Shown here in pieces: positions 23,135-30,845 of a stretch of DNA of 31,770 bases. The translations under genes were made by a program, and so were the position numbers. Numbering within the stretch: the stretch's first letter is position 1; each line of letters opens with the position of its first letter. This stretch comes from Subdoligranulum sp. CAG:314 (lineage in GTDB: Bacteria; Bacillota; Clostridia; Christensenellales; CAG-314): NCBI GenBank assembly GCA_000437915.1, contig FR901000.1, positions 1-31,770 on the forward strand. The letters run 5' to 3'. A model generated the notes under the pieces. It did not search any database, was not told the origin of the DNA, and saw only the letters and a program-made list of their open reading frames with translations.

Positions 23135-23746
23135 ATGAAAAAAACAGCAGCGGAAATAGCAAAAATAGCCATCTGCGTATGTATTATCGCAGTTTTGTCT
23201 CAAATTTCAATCCCCTTTCCGTCAGGCGTGCCTCTCACCTTTCAAACCTTTGCCGTAGCTTTCTGCGCTTGGTTTTTGGGGCTTAAAAACGGCATGATTG
23301 CCTGTCTGTGTTACCTTGCGGCGGGAGCTTGCGGAGTGCCCGTGTTTGCAGGCTTCAACGCGGGCATAGGCGCAATTTTGGGACCGACGGGCGGCTTTCT
23401 GTGGGGCTTTATCCTTTTGGTTGCAGGCTGCGGTATAGCCAACATAATCGAAAGAAGAAAAATTGCCGCCTTGTCAAACGAAATCGACAAGGGTAAATCC
23501 GACTCGCACAAGGGCAAAATCGGCGCTGGCACGCTTCTCGCCGTATGGTCGGTTTCCTTTGCAGGTCTGCTTTTGTGCCACGCGTGCGGAGTGCTTAATT
23601 ATTGCTTCGTCACGGGCGCGGAGGCGGTGCCGGCAATATTGTCGGTGTCGCTGCCCTTTTTGCCCAAGGATATGCTGAGCGTAATCGGCGCTTATTATTT
23701 GGCGAAGGCGCTGAACTCGCGCATGAGAAGGGTACGCGCCGCATAA
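23135..23746 (+). CDS. bioY: Biotin transporter BioY
   Basis: A 203-residue substrate-binding (S) component of an energy-coupling-factor biotin importer. Several membrane helices are visible, with the signature IPFPSGVPLTFQTFAVAF (26-43) near the start and FAGFNAGIGAILGPTGGFLWGF (70-91) in the middle. Between helices there is an unusually long charged loop (~108-131, ERRKIAALSNEIDKGKSDSHKGK split over this range), making it a little longer than common BioY proteins. No EcfA/EcfT genes are nearby; they are usually shared and encoded elsewhere. AGGAG precedes ATG 23135. Co-transcription with birA under a BirA operator gives feedback control of uptake by biotin. Confidence 0.95.
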   Translation: MKKTAAEIAKIAICVCIIAVLSQISIPFPSGVPLTFQTFAVAFCAWFLGLKNGMIACLCYLAAGACGVPVFAGFNAGIGAILGPTGGFLWGFILLVAGCGIANIIERRKIAALSNEIDKGKSDSHKGKIGAGTLLAVWSVSFAGLLLCHACGVLNYCFVTGAEAVPAILSVSLPFLPKDMLSVIGAYYLAKALNSRMRRVRAA

Positions 23747-23801
23747 ACATGGCGCATTTGAGTTTTTTTGCATATAATATTTCTTACAAGGAGCGTATAT
23801 C

Positions 23802-24041
23802 ATGAACGAATTTATCAGAGCAATGGACGGTCTGCCCAAATTGGTCAAAATTTTGCTCGCAATCCCGTGTCTTGACATAATATGGGTAATTTACCGTTTG
23901 GTCAAGAGCATAAACGCCAACGACATGATATTTTTAATTGTCGCCGTTCTGCTCATCGTCATCGGCTTGCCTTGGCTGTGGCTTGTGGACATAATCACGC
24001 TGATAATTACCGACAACGTAATATGGTTTTCAAGCAAATAA
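23802..24041 (+). CDS. Small two-helix membrane protein, unrecognised
   Basis: A 79-residue protein. AGGAG lies 8 bases before ATG 23802 and a hairpin terminator overlaps the stop, so it is very likely a real gene. Two or three hydrophobic segments (~13-33, 41-60, and a hydrophobic end 60-75) suggest a membrane protein. The short charged N-terminus and Lys/Asn loop give no functional clue. A TATAAT (23773-23778) lies upstream but without a clear -35, so it may share the birA-bioY transcript. Confidence 0.75.
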   Translation: MNEFIRAMDGLPKLVKILLAIPCLDIIWVIYRLVKSINANDMIFLIVAVLLIVIGLPWLWLVDIITLIITDNVIWFSSK

Positions 24042-24060
24042 CCCGCATGAATGCGGGTTA
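24039..24060. terminator. Terminator of the small membrane protein
   Basis: 9-bp stem TAACCCGCA / TGCGGGTTA with a TGAA loop, then TTCCTTTT. The stop codon is the first triplet of the stem. It may also serve the convergent GNAT gene. Confidence 0.85.
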
Positions 24061-24080
24061 TTCCTTTTCAGTCGAAAATT

Positions 24081-24530
24081 TCAATTTTCTATCGGTTCGA
24101 AAATATACTGAACATAATTCAGCTTTTTAAATCCGAGCGACGTGTATAGCGACGCCGCGCGCGCGTTGGACGGCTCCACCTCCAATCGAAAGCGCTTTGT
24201 TTCTCCGTACCGTTTGAAAATTTCCGCAAACAGACTTCTGCCTATCCCCTTAGAGCGAAAAGGCTCGCGCAGATAAATTTCTTCTATCCAGACAACTTTG
24301 CCGCCGCACTCGGGAGAAAAGCCCTTGCCTACAAGACAATATCCGGCAAGCTCCCCTTCGTGAAAGACAAAAAAGCCGTCCAGATAAACGCCGCCGCCGT
24401 TTATCAGCTCGTCAAAGGTTGCCGAATGATTTCGGACGGGTATCTTGTGCAAGACCGCGGGCGAGCGGTAAAACTCCTCCGAAAGCTCTACAAACAAATT
24501 TTTGTCCGACGCGGAAATATTTTTTAGCAT
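24081..24530 (-). CDS. GNAT family N-acetyltransferase
   Basis: A 149-residue acetyltransferase using acetyl-CoA. The core strand-loop IYLREPFRSKGIGRSLF (~86-102) holds the CoA pyrophosphate-binding RxxGxG (RSKGIG), followed by RLEVEPSNARAASLYTSLGFKK (split, ~116-137), the usual end of the fold. Substrate unknown. ATG 24530 has no ribosome site (preceding bases CCGAGT), and its promoter -10 ends 6 bases before it, so the mRNA is predicted leaderless. It is a single gene between the terminators of its neighbours. Confidence 0.88.
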   Translation of the reverse strand: MLKNISASDKNLFVELSEEFYRSPAVLHKIPVRNHSATFDELINGGGVYLDGFFVFHEGELAGYCLVGKGFSPECGGKVVWIEEIYLREPFRSKGIGRSLFAEIFKRYGETKRFRLEVEPSNARAASLYTSLGFKKLNYVQYIFEPIEN

Positions 24531-24536
24531 ACTCGG

Positions 24537-24565
24537 ATTTTAACATATCCCACGTCCTTTTGCAA
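24537..24565 (-). promoter_or_regulatory. Promoter of the GNAT gene, leaderless type
   Basis: TTGCAA (24565-24560), 17-base spacer, TAAAAT (24542-24537) with TGT directly before it (extended -10). Six bases separate the -10 from the ATG. Confidence 0.72.
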
Positions 24566-24573
24566 GAAAAACA

Positions 24574-24596
24574 AAACCCCCGCAAAGCGGGGGTTT
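24574..24596 (-). terminator. Terminator of gdhA
   Basis: Perfect 10-bp stem AAACCCCCGC / GCGGGGGTTT with a 3-base loop, followed on the minus strand by TTTTGTTTTTCTT (counting the stem end). Confidence 0.93.
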
Positions 24597-24615
24597 GAAA
24601 TTGTCCGAAAATTTT

Positions 24616-25962
24616 TCAGCAAATGCCCTGAGCAAGCATAGCGTCCACAACCTTCTTGAAGCCGGCGAGGTTTGCGCCTGCGACAAGATTGTAGTCCATC
24701 TTGTATTCGGAAAGAACGTCGGTGATTTGCTTGTGAATGTTTGCCATGATGGTTTTGAGCTGTCTGTCCACTTCCTCTGCCGACCAGGACAGTCTTTCGC
24801 TGTTCTGAGACATTTCCAGACCGGAGACCGCAACGCCGCCCGCGTTGACCGCCTTGCTGGGGCAGACGAGGACGTTGTTCTTCTGCAAATAAGCGAGAGC
24901 CTCGTTGGTCGTAGGCATGTTGGAAACCTCGTTGACGATTTTGACGCCCATGGCGACGATTTTTTCCGCATCCTCAAGCTTGATTTCGTTCTGCGTGGCG
25001 CAAGGCATATAAATGTCGGCTTTGACATTGCCCCAAGGCTTTTGTCCCGCAAAGAACTCTACGCCGAATTTGTCCGCATAGTCCTGCACCTTGTCGCGGC
25101 CGCTTGCTCTCATTTCGAGCATATAATCTATCTTCTTGCCGGTTATGCCGTCTTTGTCGTAGATATAGCCGTCGGGACCGGAGATGGTCAGCACCTTGCC
25201 GCCGAGCTCGGTGATTTTGGAAACCGCGCCCCAGGATACGTTGCCGAAGCCGGACAGAGCAAACGTCTTGCCCTTGATGTCCTGTTTGAGGTGTTTCAAA
25301 ACCTCGACCAGGAAATATGTAGCGCCATAGCCCGTCGCTTCCGGTCTGATAAGGCTGCCGCCGAAAGAAAGACCTTTGCCTGTCAAAACGCCGTTTTCAA
25401 AGCTGCCGCGTATTTTTTTGTACATACCGAACATATAGCCGATTTCTCTGCCGCCCACGCCCATATCGCCTGCGGGCACGTCCGTGTCGGGACCGATATG
25501 TCTGTAAAGCTCGGTCATGAAGCTTTGGCAGAATCTCATGACTTCCGCGTCCGATTTGCCGCGGGGGTCAAAGTCCGAGCCGCCCTTGCCGCCGCCCATA
25601 GGCAGTCCGGTAAGGCTGTTTTTGAAGGTTTGCTCGAAGCCCAAAAATTTCATGATGCTGAGGTTGACGGAGGGATGGAATCTCAAACCGCCTTTGTAAG
25701 GCCCGATTGCGTTGTTGAACTGAACTCTGTAACCGCGGTTGACGTGAGGCACGCCCTTGTCGTCCACCCAAGGCACTCTGAACATGACCTGACGGTCAGG
25801 CTCAACCAATCTTTCCAGAATAGCGTTCTTTCTGTAAAGCTCTTCATTCGCCTCGATAACGGGAGCGAGAGACTCGAGAACTTCTCTGACAGTCTGCATA
25901 AATTCGGGCTGGCCCGGATTCTTCGCTTCTGTTGCGGCAATTACCTCTGAAATATAAGACAT
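24616..25962 (-). CDS. gdhA: NADP-type glutamate dehydrogenase
   Basis: A 448-residue enzyme converting 2-oxoglutarate and ammonia to glutamate. Length and sequence fit the ~450-residue hexameric class I. Active-site stretches are YKGGLRFHPSVNLS (~89-102) and LPMGGGKGGSDFDPRGKSD (~119-137) with the catalytic and substrate lysines; the nucleotide fold includes FALSGFGNVSWGA (~238-250). NADP preference is inferred from the subgroup. GGAGG lies 10 bases before ATG 25962. It is a single gene with a strong promoter, an inverted repeat at the -35 and a strong terminator, consistent with regulated high expression. Confidence 0.95.
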   Translation of the reverse strand: MSYISEVIAATEAKNPGQPEFMQTVREVLESLAPVIEANEELYRKNAILERLVEPDRQVMFRVPWVDDKGVPHVNRGYRVQFNNAIGPYKGGLRFHPSVNLSIMKFLGFEQTFKNSLTGLPMGGGKGGSDFDPRGKSDAEVMRFCQSFMTELYRHIGPDTDVPAGDMGVGGREIGYMFGMYKKIRGSFENGVLTGKGLSFGGSLIRPEATGYGATYFLVEVLKHLKQDIKGKTFALSGFGNVSWGAVSKITELGGKVLTISGPDGYIYDKDGITGKKIDYMLEMRASGRDKVQDYADKFGVEFFAGQKPWGNVKADIYMPCATQNEIKLEDAEKIVAMGVKIVNEVSNMPTTNEALAYLQKNNVLVCPSKAVNAGGVAVSGLEMSQNSERLSWSAEEVDRQLKTIMANIHKQITDVLSEYKMDYNLVAGANLAGFKKVVDAMLAQGIC

Positions 25963-26024
25963 AATAAAAAACCTCCAAAAGTTTTTCTGCTATGATTAAA
26001 CGGATTTCGCTCCGTCCAAAGAGA

Positions 26025-26053
26025 AGTATAGTTATAAAAATGAATAAAGTCAA
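26025..26053 (-). promoter_or_regulatory. Sigma-A promoter of gdhA
   Basis: TTGACT (26053-26048), 17-base spacer, TATACT (26030-26025); leader of roughly 55-60 bases. Confidence 0.78.
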
Positions 26054-26063
26054 GCGTCTTGAC
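26049..26063. promoter_or_regulatory. Inverted repeat overlapping the gdhA -35
   Basis: GTCAAG-CGT-CTTGAC on the plus strand: perfect 6-base arms, the left arm covering the -35. Candidate operator for a nitrogen or redox regulator; no regulator is identified. Confidence 0.5.
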
Positions 26064-26392
26064 GGAAATTTTCAACACTTTTTTGAAGCGTCTCATAAAA
26101 TTTTTCCGCTCTGTCCCGCCTCGCCTGTCGCAGGGCAAAATTATGAATATATTTCATATTTTTTGACAAAACGACCTTTTTCTACCCGAAAGACGGCGAT
26201 TTCCGCCGCGTTGCAAAAATATGCCGACAGCAATCTGGCAACCGCCTGAAAAATGAATTTTAATAAAATCAGCCCCGCACCGTCGGAATATTTATACATT
26301 TTTGAGAATAGCATATACATTTAAAGTCCATTTACGGCATTCGGATAGAAGCCAAAAAATAAAATCGCATTAGGCGTTTTCCTACAAAAAAA
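26064..26392. other. Gene-free AT-rich intergenic stretch
   Basis: About 330 bases between the gdhA promoter and the terminator of the ferritin-like gene. No open frame with a ribosome site, no strong hairpin and no complete promoter were found on either strand. A TTGACA at 26163-26168 on the plus strand has no matching -10. Confidence 0.6.
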
Positions 26393-26421
26393 AAGGCTCC
26401 CTCGCGTTGCGCGGGAGCCTT
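26393..26421 (-). terminator. Terminator of the ferritin-like gene
   Basis: Stem AAGGCTCCC / GGGAGCCTT plus three inner pairs, followed on the minus strand by an unbroken run of nine T (counting stem end). Confidence 0.93.
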
Positions 26422-26447
26422 CCGTTTTTGTCAAACAGCGGAGAAAG

Positions 26448-27713
26448 TCAGGCGTTTCTGAGCGCCGTGAGTCCTACCTTGGTGTTGTCCTTGGTTCTGC
26501 ATTGCAGCTCTTTTATCGGATGCTTTTTGGTCTGAAAGCGATAATCCTCGCCCTTTTTGAGTATATAGTTTTCAATTACGCAGTGACTTTCCACCGTCTC
26601 CGCATTTTCGCCGTTGACCATACGCTGATACTTGAAGAAATCCGAGTTGGCGGGCATATCCGCTACGTTTTTGAAGCCCTCTCTCTTGGCGGTGAGACTG
26701 ACTGTGTTTGCAAGAATTTCTCTGACGTAGTCCTTATTGGATTTGAGCTGAATCAGCGCGGGGAATACGCCTCCGTTGGGTATAACCTCCTGCCAATCCT
26801 TGTTTTCGTATTTTCTCAACAGGCGCACGGCGTCATGGAGATGAGACAGCTCCTGATTGAAGCACTGCTCCCAGACATTCTTGACGTAAGCGTCGGTTTC
26901 GTCCTCGTACATGGAGTAGTAGAGATAGCACTCGGTGTACTCGTGCATGAGATTGCATTCGAGCAAAGTTACGTTGGGGTCGATAAAGCTGCCGTACTGC
27001 GACACGTGTTGCTCCTCCACCATGCCTATTTCCGTGTACAGCTTTCTGCCCGCGTCGTTTTTGTAAAACGCGCCCAGATTCATATAATAGTTCATGGTCT
27101 GTTGTTCCGCCGCCGTGATGATGTGCGTGTCAAGGGTGGTCATGAGGTCGACTTTTTTGCTGTCGGTCGCGCGCTTTATCGAGTCGTTGGGATGTCTGTG
27201 ATGCGCTATCGTAGGTCTGCCCGGCATAATTTCGGTGTAATTTCCGACCAGCGTCTCTGCGCGCACTCCCATATCGTTTTCCAGCAAATCGGCGTACCGA
27301 TAGAGGTGGTCGAAGTCTTCGAGCAGAGCAAAATCCAGAGCTGCTTTAAAGCTCTTGTCCGTTGCGCGCTGCGCGAGAAAAGCGGTCAGGTCTACGGCAA
27401 GCTGTTCGTAGCTTATTGTCGTTTCCAGCTGCGTCTCGTTCAACGGTTTGAGAGACGCGAGGCGTTTTTGCTGCTGCTGTTCGACGCGGCGGGTAACAGC
27501 CAGCGCGCGCCTTATATCGTTGTTGTCGCATTTGCGGCTGAAATTGTGACCGAACCACACGGCTTCGTATTCGGTTCCGTTCATAAGTATAATTCTTGTC
27601 TTGGTGTAAGGGTCAACCGTGTTCTTTTTGTAGGGACGGGACGCAAGCTCGTTCCAGCTCATAAAAGTATCCTCGGTCTTTTTGGCTTTAAGTTCAAAGG
27701 GATTGATGCTCAT
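26448..27713 (-). CDS. Ferritin-like putative diiron protein, uncharacterised
   Basis: A 421-residue soluble protein. The middle has the ligand spacing of a ferritin/rubrerythrin-type four-helix bundle: E203, then E233-x-x-H236 (MVEEQHVSQY), E258 (LMHEYTECYLYY) and E288-x-x-H291 (NQELSHLHDA), each about 25-30 residues apart. An earlier helical region (~95-150) includes LEDFDHLYRYADLL. The C-terminal ~100 residues end with several basic stretches and a lone cysteine. No signal peptide or membrane helix. The exact family name is not recalled; oxygen/peroxide reduction or iron handling would be typical of diiron bundles but is inference. AGGAGG lies 6 bases before ATG 27713. Own terminator; no convincing own promoter was found. 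Confidence 0.75.
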   Translation of the reverse strand: MSINPFELKAKKTEDTFMSWNELASRPYKKNTVDPYTKTRIILMNGTEYEAVWFGHNFSRKCDNNDIRRALAVTRRVEQQQQKRLASLKPLNETQLETTISYEQLAVDLTAFLAQRATDKSFKAALDFALLEDFDHLYRYADLLENDMGVRAETLVGNYTEIMPGRPTIAHHRHPNDSIKRATDSKKVDLMTTLDTHIITAAEQQTMNYYMNLGAFYKNDAGRKLYTEIGMVEEQHVSQYGSFIDPNVTLLECNLMHEYTECYLYYSMYEDETDAYVKNVWEQCFNQELSHLHDAVRLLRKYENKDWQEVIPNGGVFPALIQLKSNKDYVREILANTVSLTAKREGFKNVADMPANSDFFKYQRMVNGENAETVESHCVIENYILKKGEDYRFQTKKHPIKELQCRTKDNTKVGLTALRNA

Positions 27714-27789
27714 GAATATCCTCCTAAAAATTTATGTTTTTATTATTGACCGAGAATTTTATTCTAAACGGCATTTCCGCAAATAAAAA

Positions 27790-27810
27790 CGGCGGAAAAC
27801 GTTTCCGCCG
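27790..27810 (-). terminator. Terminator of the pyridoxamine kinase gene
   Basis: 9-bp stem CGGCGGAAA / TTTCCGCCG with a 3-base loop, followed on the minus strand by TTTTTATTT. Confidence 0.82.
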
Positions 27811-27823
27811 CAAACGCAGATAT

Positions 27824-28669
27824 TCAACCGTCGTTTTTTTCTATGAGTCCCGCAAGCACCTTTTCAAACCTGACGCCATACCAATGCTCCTCCCTGCACG
27901 GCGCCGTGTTCTTTATACACTCCACGACAAAGCGGCACGCCGTCGCCGCAGCGTCCTCCATGCTTTTTCCTTTGAGATACGCCCCGGTAAACGCCGACGC
28001 GAAAAGGTCGCCCGTACCGTGCCACATACCCTCCTGCCTCTGCTCGAAAACGTAAGCTATGCCGTCCGTGCCCGATTTGCAAACCGCCGCGCCAAGCAAA
28101 TCTTCGTCAAAGGATACACCCGTCAGCACCACGCTTTTAGCGCCCAGCGCGAGCAGCCCGTCCGTAAGCTTTCGGATATAGCTCTCGCTCAAAGCGCCGC
28201 TTTGGTACTCCGCTCCCGTAAGCAAAGCCGCTTCGGTTATATTCGGCAGAATTACGTCCGCAGCCGCGCAAAGCGAGCGCATTTTTTCCACAAAGGCGTC
28301 GTCAAAGCCGGCGTACAGCTTGCCGTTGTCCGCCATTGCGGGGTCTGTTATGAGCGGCGCGCCGACTGTGGTAAAGCTTCTTTTCAGTTCAAGCGCGTAG
28401 TCAATCTGGCAGGCGTTGCCGAGATAACCCGTGTAAACCGCGTCGAACAGAATTTTTTCCTTTTGCCAATGTTTGAGGATTAACGGAATGTCCTCGCTCA
28501 AATCCCTGAAAGTGAAGCCGGAAAAGCCGCCTGTATGCGTGGACAGCACGGCGGAAGGAATAATGGCGGTTTCGATTCCGAAAGCGGAAATCACGGGTAG
28601 CGCGACGGTAAGCGAGCACTGCCCGACGCAGGATATGTCCTGCATGGTAACAATTCTTTTGTCTGACAT
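27824..28669 (-). CDS. Pyridoxamine/pyridoxal kinase
   Basis: A 281-residue ribokinase-fold kinase that phosphorylates a B6 vitamer, feeding the pyridoxal phosphate salvage pathway. The N-terminus MQDISCVGQCSLTVALPVIS (8-27) and LSTHTGGFSGFTFRDL (42-57) are typical of the PdxK/pyridoxamine kinase group. DVILPNITEAALLTG (~139-153) is the usual hinge, and HGTGDLFASAFTG (~216-228) holds the anion hole and catalytic aspartate. ATG 28669 is chosen with CGGAG 5 bases upstream; the frame extends upstream into the preceding terminator, which is not coding. It probably depends on readthrough or an unseen promoter. Confidence 0.9.
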   Translation of the reverse strand: MSDKRIVTMQDISCVGQCSLTVALPVISAFGIETAIIPSAVLSTHTGGFSGFTFRDLSEDIPLILKHWQKEKILFDAVYTGYLGNACQIDYALELKRSFTTVGAPLITDPAMADNGKLYAGFDDAFVEKMRSLCAAADVILPNITEAALLTGAEYQSGALSESYIRKLTDGLLALGAKSVVLTGVSFDEDLLGAAVCKSGTDGIAYVFEQRQEGMWHGTGDLFASAFTGAYLKGKSMEDAAATACRFVVECIKNTAPCREEHWYGVRFEKVLAGLIEKNDG

Positions 28670-28693
28670 ATTTTCTCCGTTATTTAATCCGCA

Positions 28694-28719
28694 AAAGCCT
28701 CCCTTTTGCGGGAGGCTTT
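28694..28719 (-). terminator. Terminator of the surface protein gene
   Basis: 10-bp stem AAAGCCTCCC / GGGAGGCTTT with a 6-base loop, 10 bases past the stop. The T-run on the minus strand is only four bases, so some readthrough into the kinase gene is plausible. Confidence 0.72.
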
Positions 28720-28728
28720 CGCTCAATT

Positions 28729-30786
28729 TTATTGTTTGTTCTGTTCGTCGCTGTCGTCGGAAATCAACGCTTCTCTCGCGTCGGGCCTTTTATCTTCCTT
28801 TTTGCCCATAAACAGATAGATTGCAAGCGTCACGATTACGAGCGTACCCACAACGATAAGTATGATAATCAACACGTCGTTTGCGGGGTTTGGCTCGGGC
28901 GTAACGGCGGTTGCCTCCACGACCGTAAGAATCGCGGATACGACCTCGGAGCGGTTGCCCACCTTGTCCTCCGCCTCGTATTCGACGATGTACTTGTCGC
29001 CCACGGTTTTGGGAGTGAACTTCTGCTCCTTTACCGTTTTGGTGATTTCGGCGCCCTTGGTTTGGGTATCCTCGTTCCACTCCCAGATGCGGTAATCGCT
29101 CTTGGATGTGTCAACGCCCACGCAGTTGTCGCTGCGGGTGGGAGTGGGCACGGTAAGAATCTCGTTTACCGTCACGTTTTTGTCGCTTGCCTTTATTGTA
29201 GGAGGAGTTACGTCCTGCACGTCAAAGAGGAAAACGTCGCTCAACGCTTCGTTGCCGCTTTGGTCCGTGACCTTGTAGACAAAAGCCCATGTTCCCACAG
29301 AATTGAACGTGACCTTTGTGGTGCTTGAAAAAGTCCAGTCGCTCGTGGAGTTGGGACGCTTGTAGCCTATGACTACTGTAAGGTTGTCAAAGCTGTTTTC
29401 CTCCTCCTCCGTTATCATATCGGTGAACAGATTGCCCTCGCTGATGTTGAGCGACGTGTTGACCACGGGGAACTCATAGCTGCCCGTCGCGGGCGCGTTG
29501 ATGGTCATGTCTGTGATTTTGGAATACACAAACGCTTTGAGTCCGTCGTTGTTAATCACCGGGTCCTGCTCGTCCTTGACCACTCTTACGTTCAGATAAA
29601 ATTCAAATTTGGTGTAATTTTCTTCTATATATTCGTCGTCAACCTTGTCGCCGTAATCCATAATCACGCGGAAATAGAATTTGTACAGCGAGTCGACGTC
29701 TGCGTCCAGCGATTTAGAGGTCTGAGAGGAAATGACCCCAGGCTCGGTAAAATCGGCTTCGCCCTCTTTGACCGACCAGGTGATTTTGTCGTAGCCCTTG
29801 CCGAGCACGGAAACGGCGTAGAACGGGAATTTGTAGGACGCGCCTTTTGCGCCTATGGTGTCGTATATATAGAAATTGTCGGCGTCTTTTTCAAACAGCT
29901 TTTCAAGCTCTTCGGCTTCCATGACGTTGAGAACCTTGCCGCGATATTCAAGATTGCTGAATTTGATTAGCGGAGGCACCACGTTTTCCTCCACGGAGGT
30001 TTCGTTGCTTGTCAATCCCTGCTCGCCGAGAATATTGCTAATCGACTGAATATGGAGAGAGGAATTTACCGGAGTGACGTCGTCGTCCACGTTGTCCTGC
30101 GTTTCCTGTCCGGTGACGCCTACTCTCATCTTGGCTTCCATAAGCGGCGCGATGACTTGGTCGGCGGCGCCGTGAAGCCACACGAATTCCACCTTTTCGT
30201 CGCCCTCTTCAACAGCCAAGACATATTCGCTTTCGGTACCGTCGTTGTGATAAACTTTGACCGTGAACTGCCCCGTGAAATTTTCCGTGTCGGCGGCGTA
30301 AACAAGCTCTATCACGTCGTCGGAGCCTATCGGCTTGTCCGTCGTCCCGATGACTGTCTCGACGCTGTTGGTGCTCTGTATTTCCGTGTCAAGCGCGTCG
30401 GACAAAAGCACCTTCATCGTGCCCTCGGTTTCTCCCGCCGAAAAATCGGCGACCACTACGTTTCCGCTGTCCTCCGTGTCGGTCAGCTCCACATAGAAGG
30501 ACTCGAAATGCTTGGAATTGACCTTGATTTTGATTCCGAAATAATTCATGTCAAGGTTGTGCCTGTAAAGCACTGCGCTCTCCTCCGCAGAGGTCTTGTA
30601 GGTAATCAAAATCCCCTGCGCCTGCGGCGTGGAGGTGACGGTGGTGCTGCCTACCGAAGAAGTGAACAGGCTTGTGCCCGTGGTCACAGCCGCGTCCGCA
30701 GTTCCGCCTCCGCCGAAAAATACGCCGAGCAACGTCGCGCAAAACACCAATAATATGGCAATAATGGCTAAATTTTTGTGTTTCAT
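28729..30786 (-). CDS. Exported surface protein with Ig-like domains and C-terminal membrane anchor
   Basis: A 685-residue protein. A signal peptide (basic MKHK, hydrophobic 5-24, AxA-like site near residue 32) and a C-terminal membrane helix (~637-659) followed by a charged ~26-residue cytoplasmic tail make it a membrane-anchored extracellular protein. Residues ~55-215 resemble a carbohydrate-binding-like beta sandwich without a firm family. The last part (~545-630) is an Ig-like HYR/DUF5011-type domain beginning DVTPPTIKASDKNVTVNE and ending YEAEDKVGNRSEVVSAILTVV, preceded by a similar unit ending in KVTDQSGNEALSDVFLFDV. No LPXTG. GGAGG precedes ATG 30786. Ligand unknown. Confidence 0.82.
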   Translation of the reverse strand: MKHKNLAIIAILLVFCATLLGVFFGGGGTADAAVTTGTSLFTSSVGSTTVTSTPQAQGILITYKTSAEESAVLYRHNLDMNYFGIKIKVNSKHFESFYVELTDTEDSGNVVVADFSAGETEGTMKVLLSDALDTEIQSTNSVETVIGTTDKPIGSDDVIELVYAADTENFTGQFTVKVYHNDGTESEYVLAVEEGDEKVEFVWLHGAADQVIAPLMEAKMRVGVTGQETQDNVDDDVTPVNSSLHIQSISNILGEQGLTSNETSVEENVVPPLIKFSNLEYRGKVLNVMEAEELEKLFEKDADNFYIYDTIGAKGASYKFPFYAVSVLGKGYDKITWSVKEGEADFTEPGVISSQTSKSLDADVDSLYKFYFRVIMDYGDKVDDEYIEENYTKFEFYLNVRVVKDEQDPVINNDGLKAFVYSKITDMTINAPATGSYEFPVVNTSLNISEGNLFTDMITEEEENSFDNLTVVIGYKRPNSTSDWTFSSTTKVTFNSVGTWAFVYKVTDQSGNEALSDVFLFDVQDVTPPTIKASDKNVTVNEILTVPTPTRSDNCVGVDTSKSDYRIWEWNEDTQTKGAEITKTVKEQKFTPKTVGDKYIVEYEAEDKVGNRSEVVSAILTVVEATAVTPEPNPANDVLIIILIVVGTLVIVTLAIYLFMGKKEDKRPDAREALISDDSDEQNKQ

Positions 30787-30816
30787 TGTCAGTCCTCCAA
30801 TGTTGACCTGTCTTAT

Positions 30817-30845
30817 AGTGTAAAATATTCCGCAAACTTTGTCAA
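30817..30845 (-). promoter_or_regulatory. Sigma-A promoter of the surface protein gene
   Basis: TTGACA (30845-30840), 17-base spacer, TACACT (30822-30817). The TGA within TTGACA is the stop codon of the preceding rluA-type gene. Confidence 0.78.

Noticed and set aside
24595..25950. 451-codon open frame on the plus strand opposite gdhA
   Set aside because: It mirrors gdhA almost end to end, has no ribosome site and no recognisable protein features; it is a by-product of gdhA codon use.
26064..26392. Small RNA or small gene in the long gap before gdhA
   Set aside because: No promoter with both boxes, no strong hairpin with T-run of its own and no frame with a ribosome site.
26502..27749. 415-codon open frame on the plus strand opposite the ferritin-like gene
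   Set aside because: Antisense shadow; the minus-strand frame has a ribosome site, terminator and coherent ligand motifs.
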